From NCBI GenBank assembly GCA_035707845.1, contig DASSTP010000009.1, forward strand, positions 1 through 7,034: DNA of 7,034 nt, read 5' to 3'. The notes below the pieces were generated by a model. It saw nothing but the letters and a program-made list of their open reading frames with translations. It searched no databases and had not been told where the DNA came from. This DNA is from CAMLHP01 sp035707845. GTDB taxonomy: Bacteria > Gemmatimonadota > Gemmatimonadetes > Gemmatimonadales > GWC2-71-9. Positions 5,592 to 7,034 of this stretch are shown piece by piece. The position numbers and the translations under genes are program-made. Each line of letters starts with the position of its first letter. Position 1 is the stretch's first letter.

Positions 5592-7034
<1,443 letters not shown>

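Overview
The window looks like GC-rich chromosomal DNA from a Gram-negative, respiring bacterium. It encodes a lipoprotein, a probable outer-membrane beta-barrel protein and a System I (Ccm) cytochrome c maturation cluster. The style of the genes fits Gemmatimonadota or a similar deep-branching phylum, but that is an impression and not a demonstration. No RNA genes, phage genes, transposase or CRISPR array were found.

Layout. On the + strand, bases 1-2227 hold an ABC exporter: the C-terminal part of the ATPase (cut by the left edge) overlapping a 574-residue permease. Bases 2409-4204 hold a two-gene unit with an ATGA overlap: a lipoprotein of unknown function and a small secreted beta-rich protein. 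On the - strand, running in from the right edge, are ccmF (cut at its N-terminus), ccmH, and a CcmI-like membrane protein whose usual TPR part is replaced by two zinc ribbons. The two gene sets converge at about 4204/4302.

The main unexplained structure is in the three intergenic gaps. Each carries a different array of 7- or 8-base units, built as two facing halves so that the array can fold back on itself. Array 1 (2226-2316) has GAGCTGC/GAGCCAT heptamers. Array 2 (4203-4317) has GAGGCAT/GGGGCGT heptamers facing AAGCCTC heptamers. Array 3 (5464-5573) has ACACGAAA octamers forming 26-base inverted arms (25 of 26 match) around an inner run of heptamers ending in AGTC. Arrays 1 and 2 both begin at the second base of the upstream gene's stop codon, and array 2 also supplies the last codons and the stop of the converging CcmI-like gene. 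They resemble in form the heptanucleotide STRR repeats of cyanobacteria, but the unit sequences differ at each site.

How the genes work together. CcmF is the haem lyase that attaches haem to apocytochrome c. CcmH is the thiol partner that prepares the CXXCH cysteines, and CcmI normally presents the apocytochrome. Here ccmG, usually found between ccmF and ccmH, is absent and array 3 occupies that position. The ABC exporter and the lipoprotein/barrel pair show no evident functional link to cytochrome maturation.
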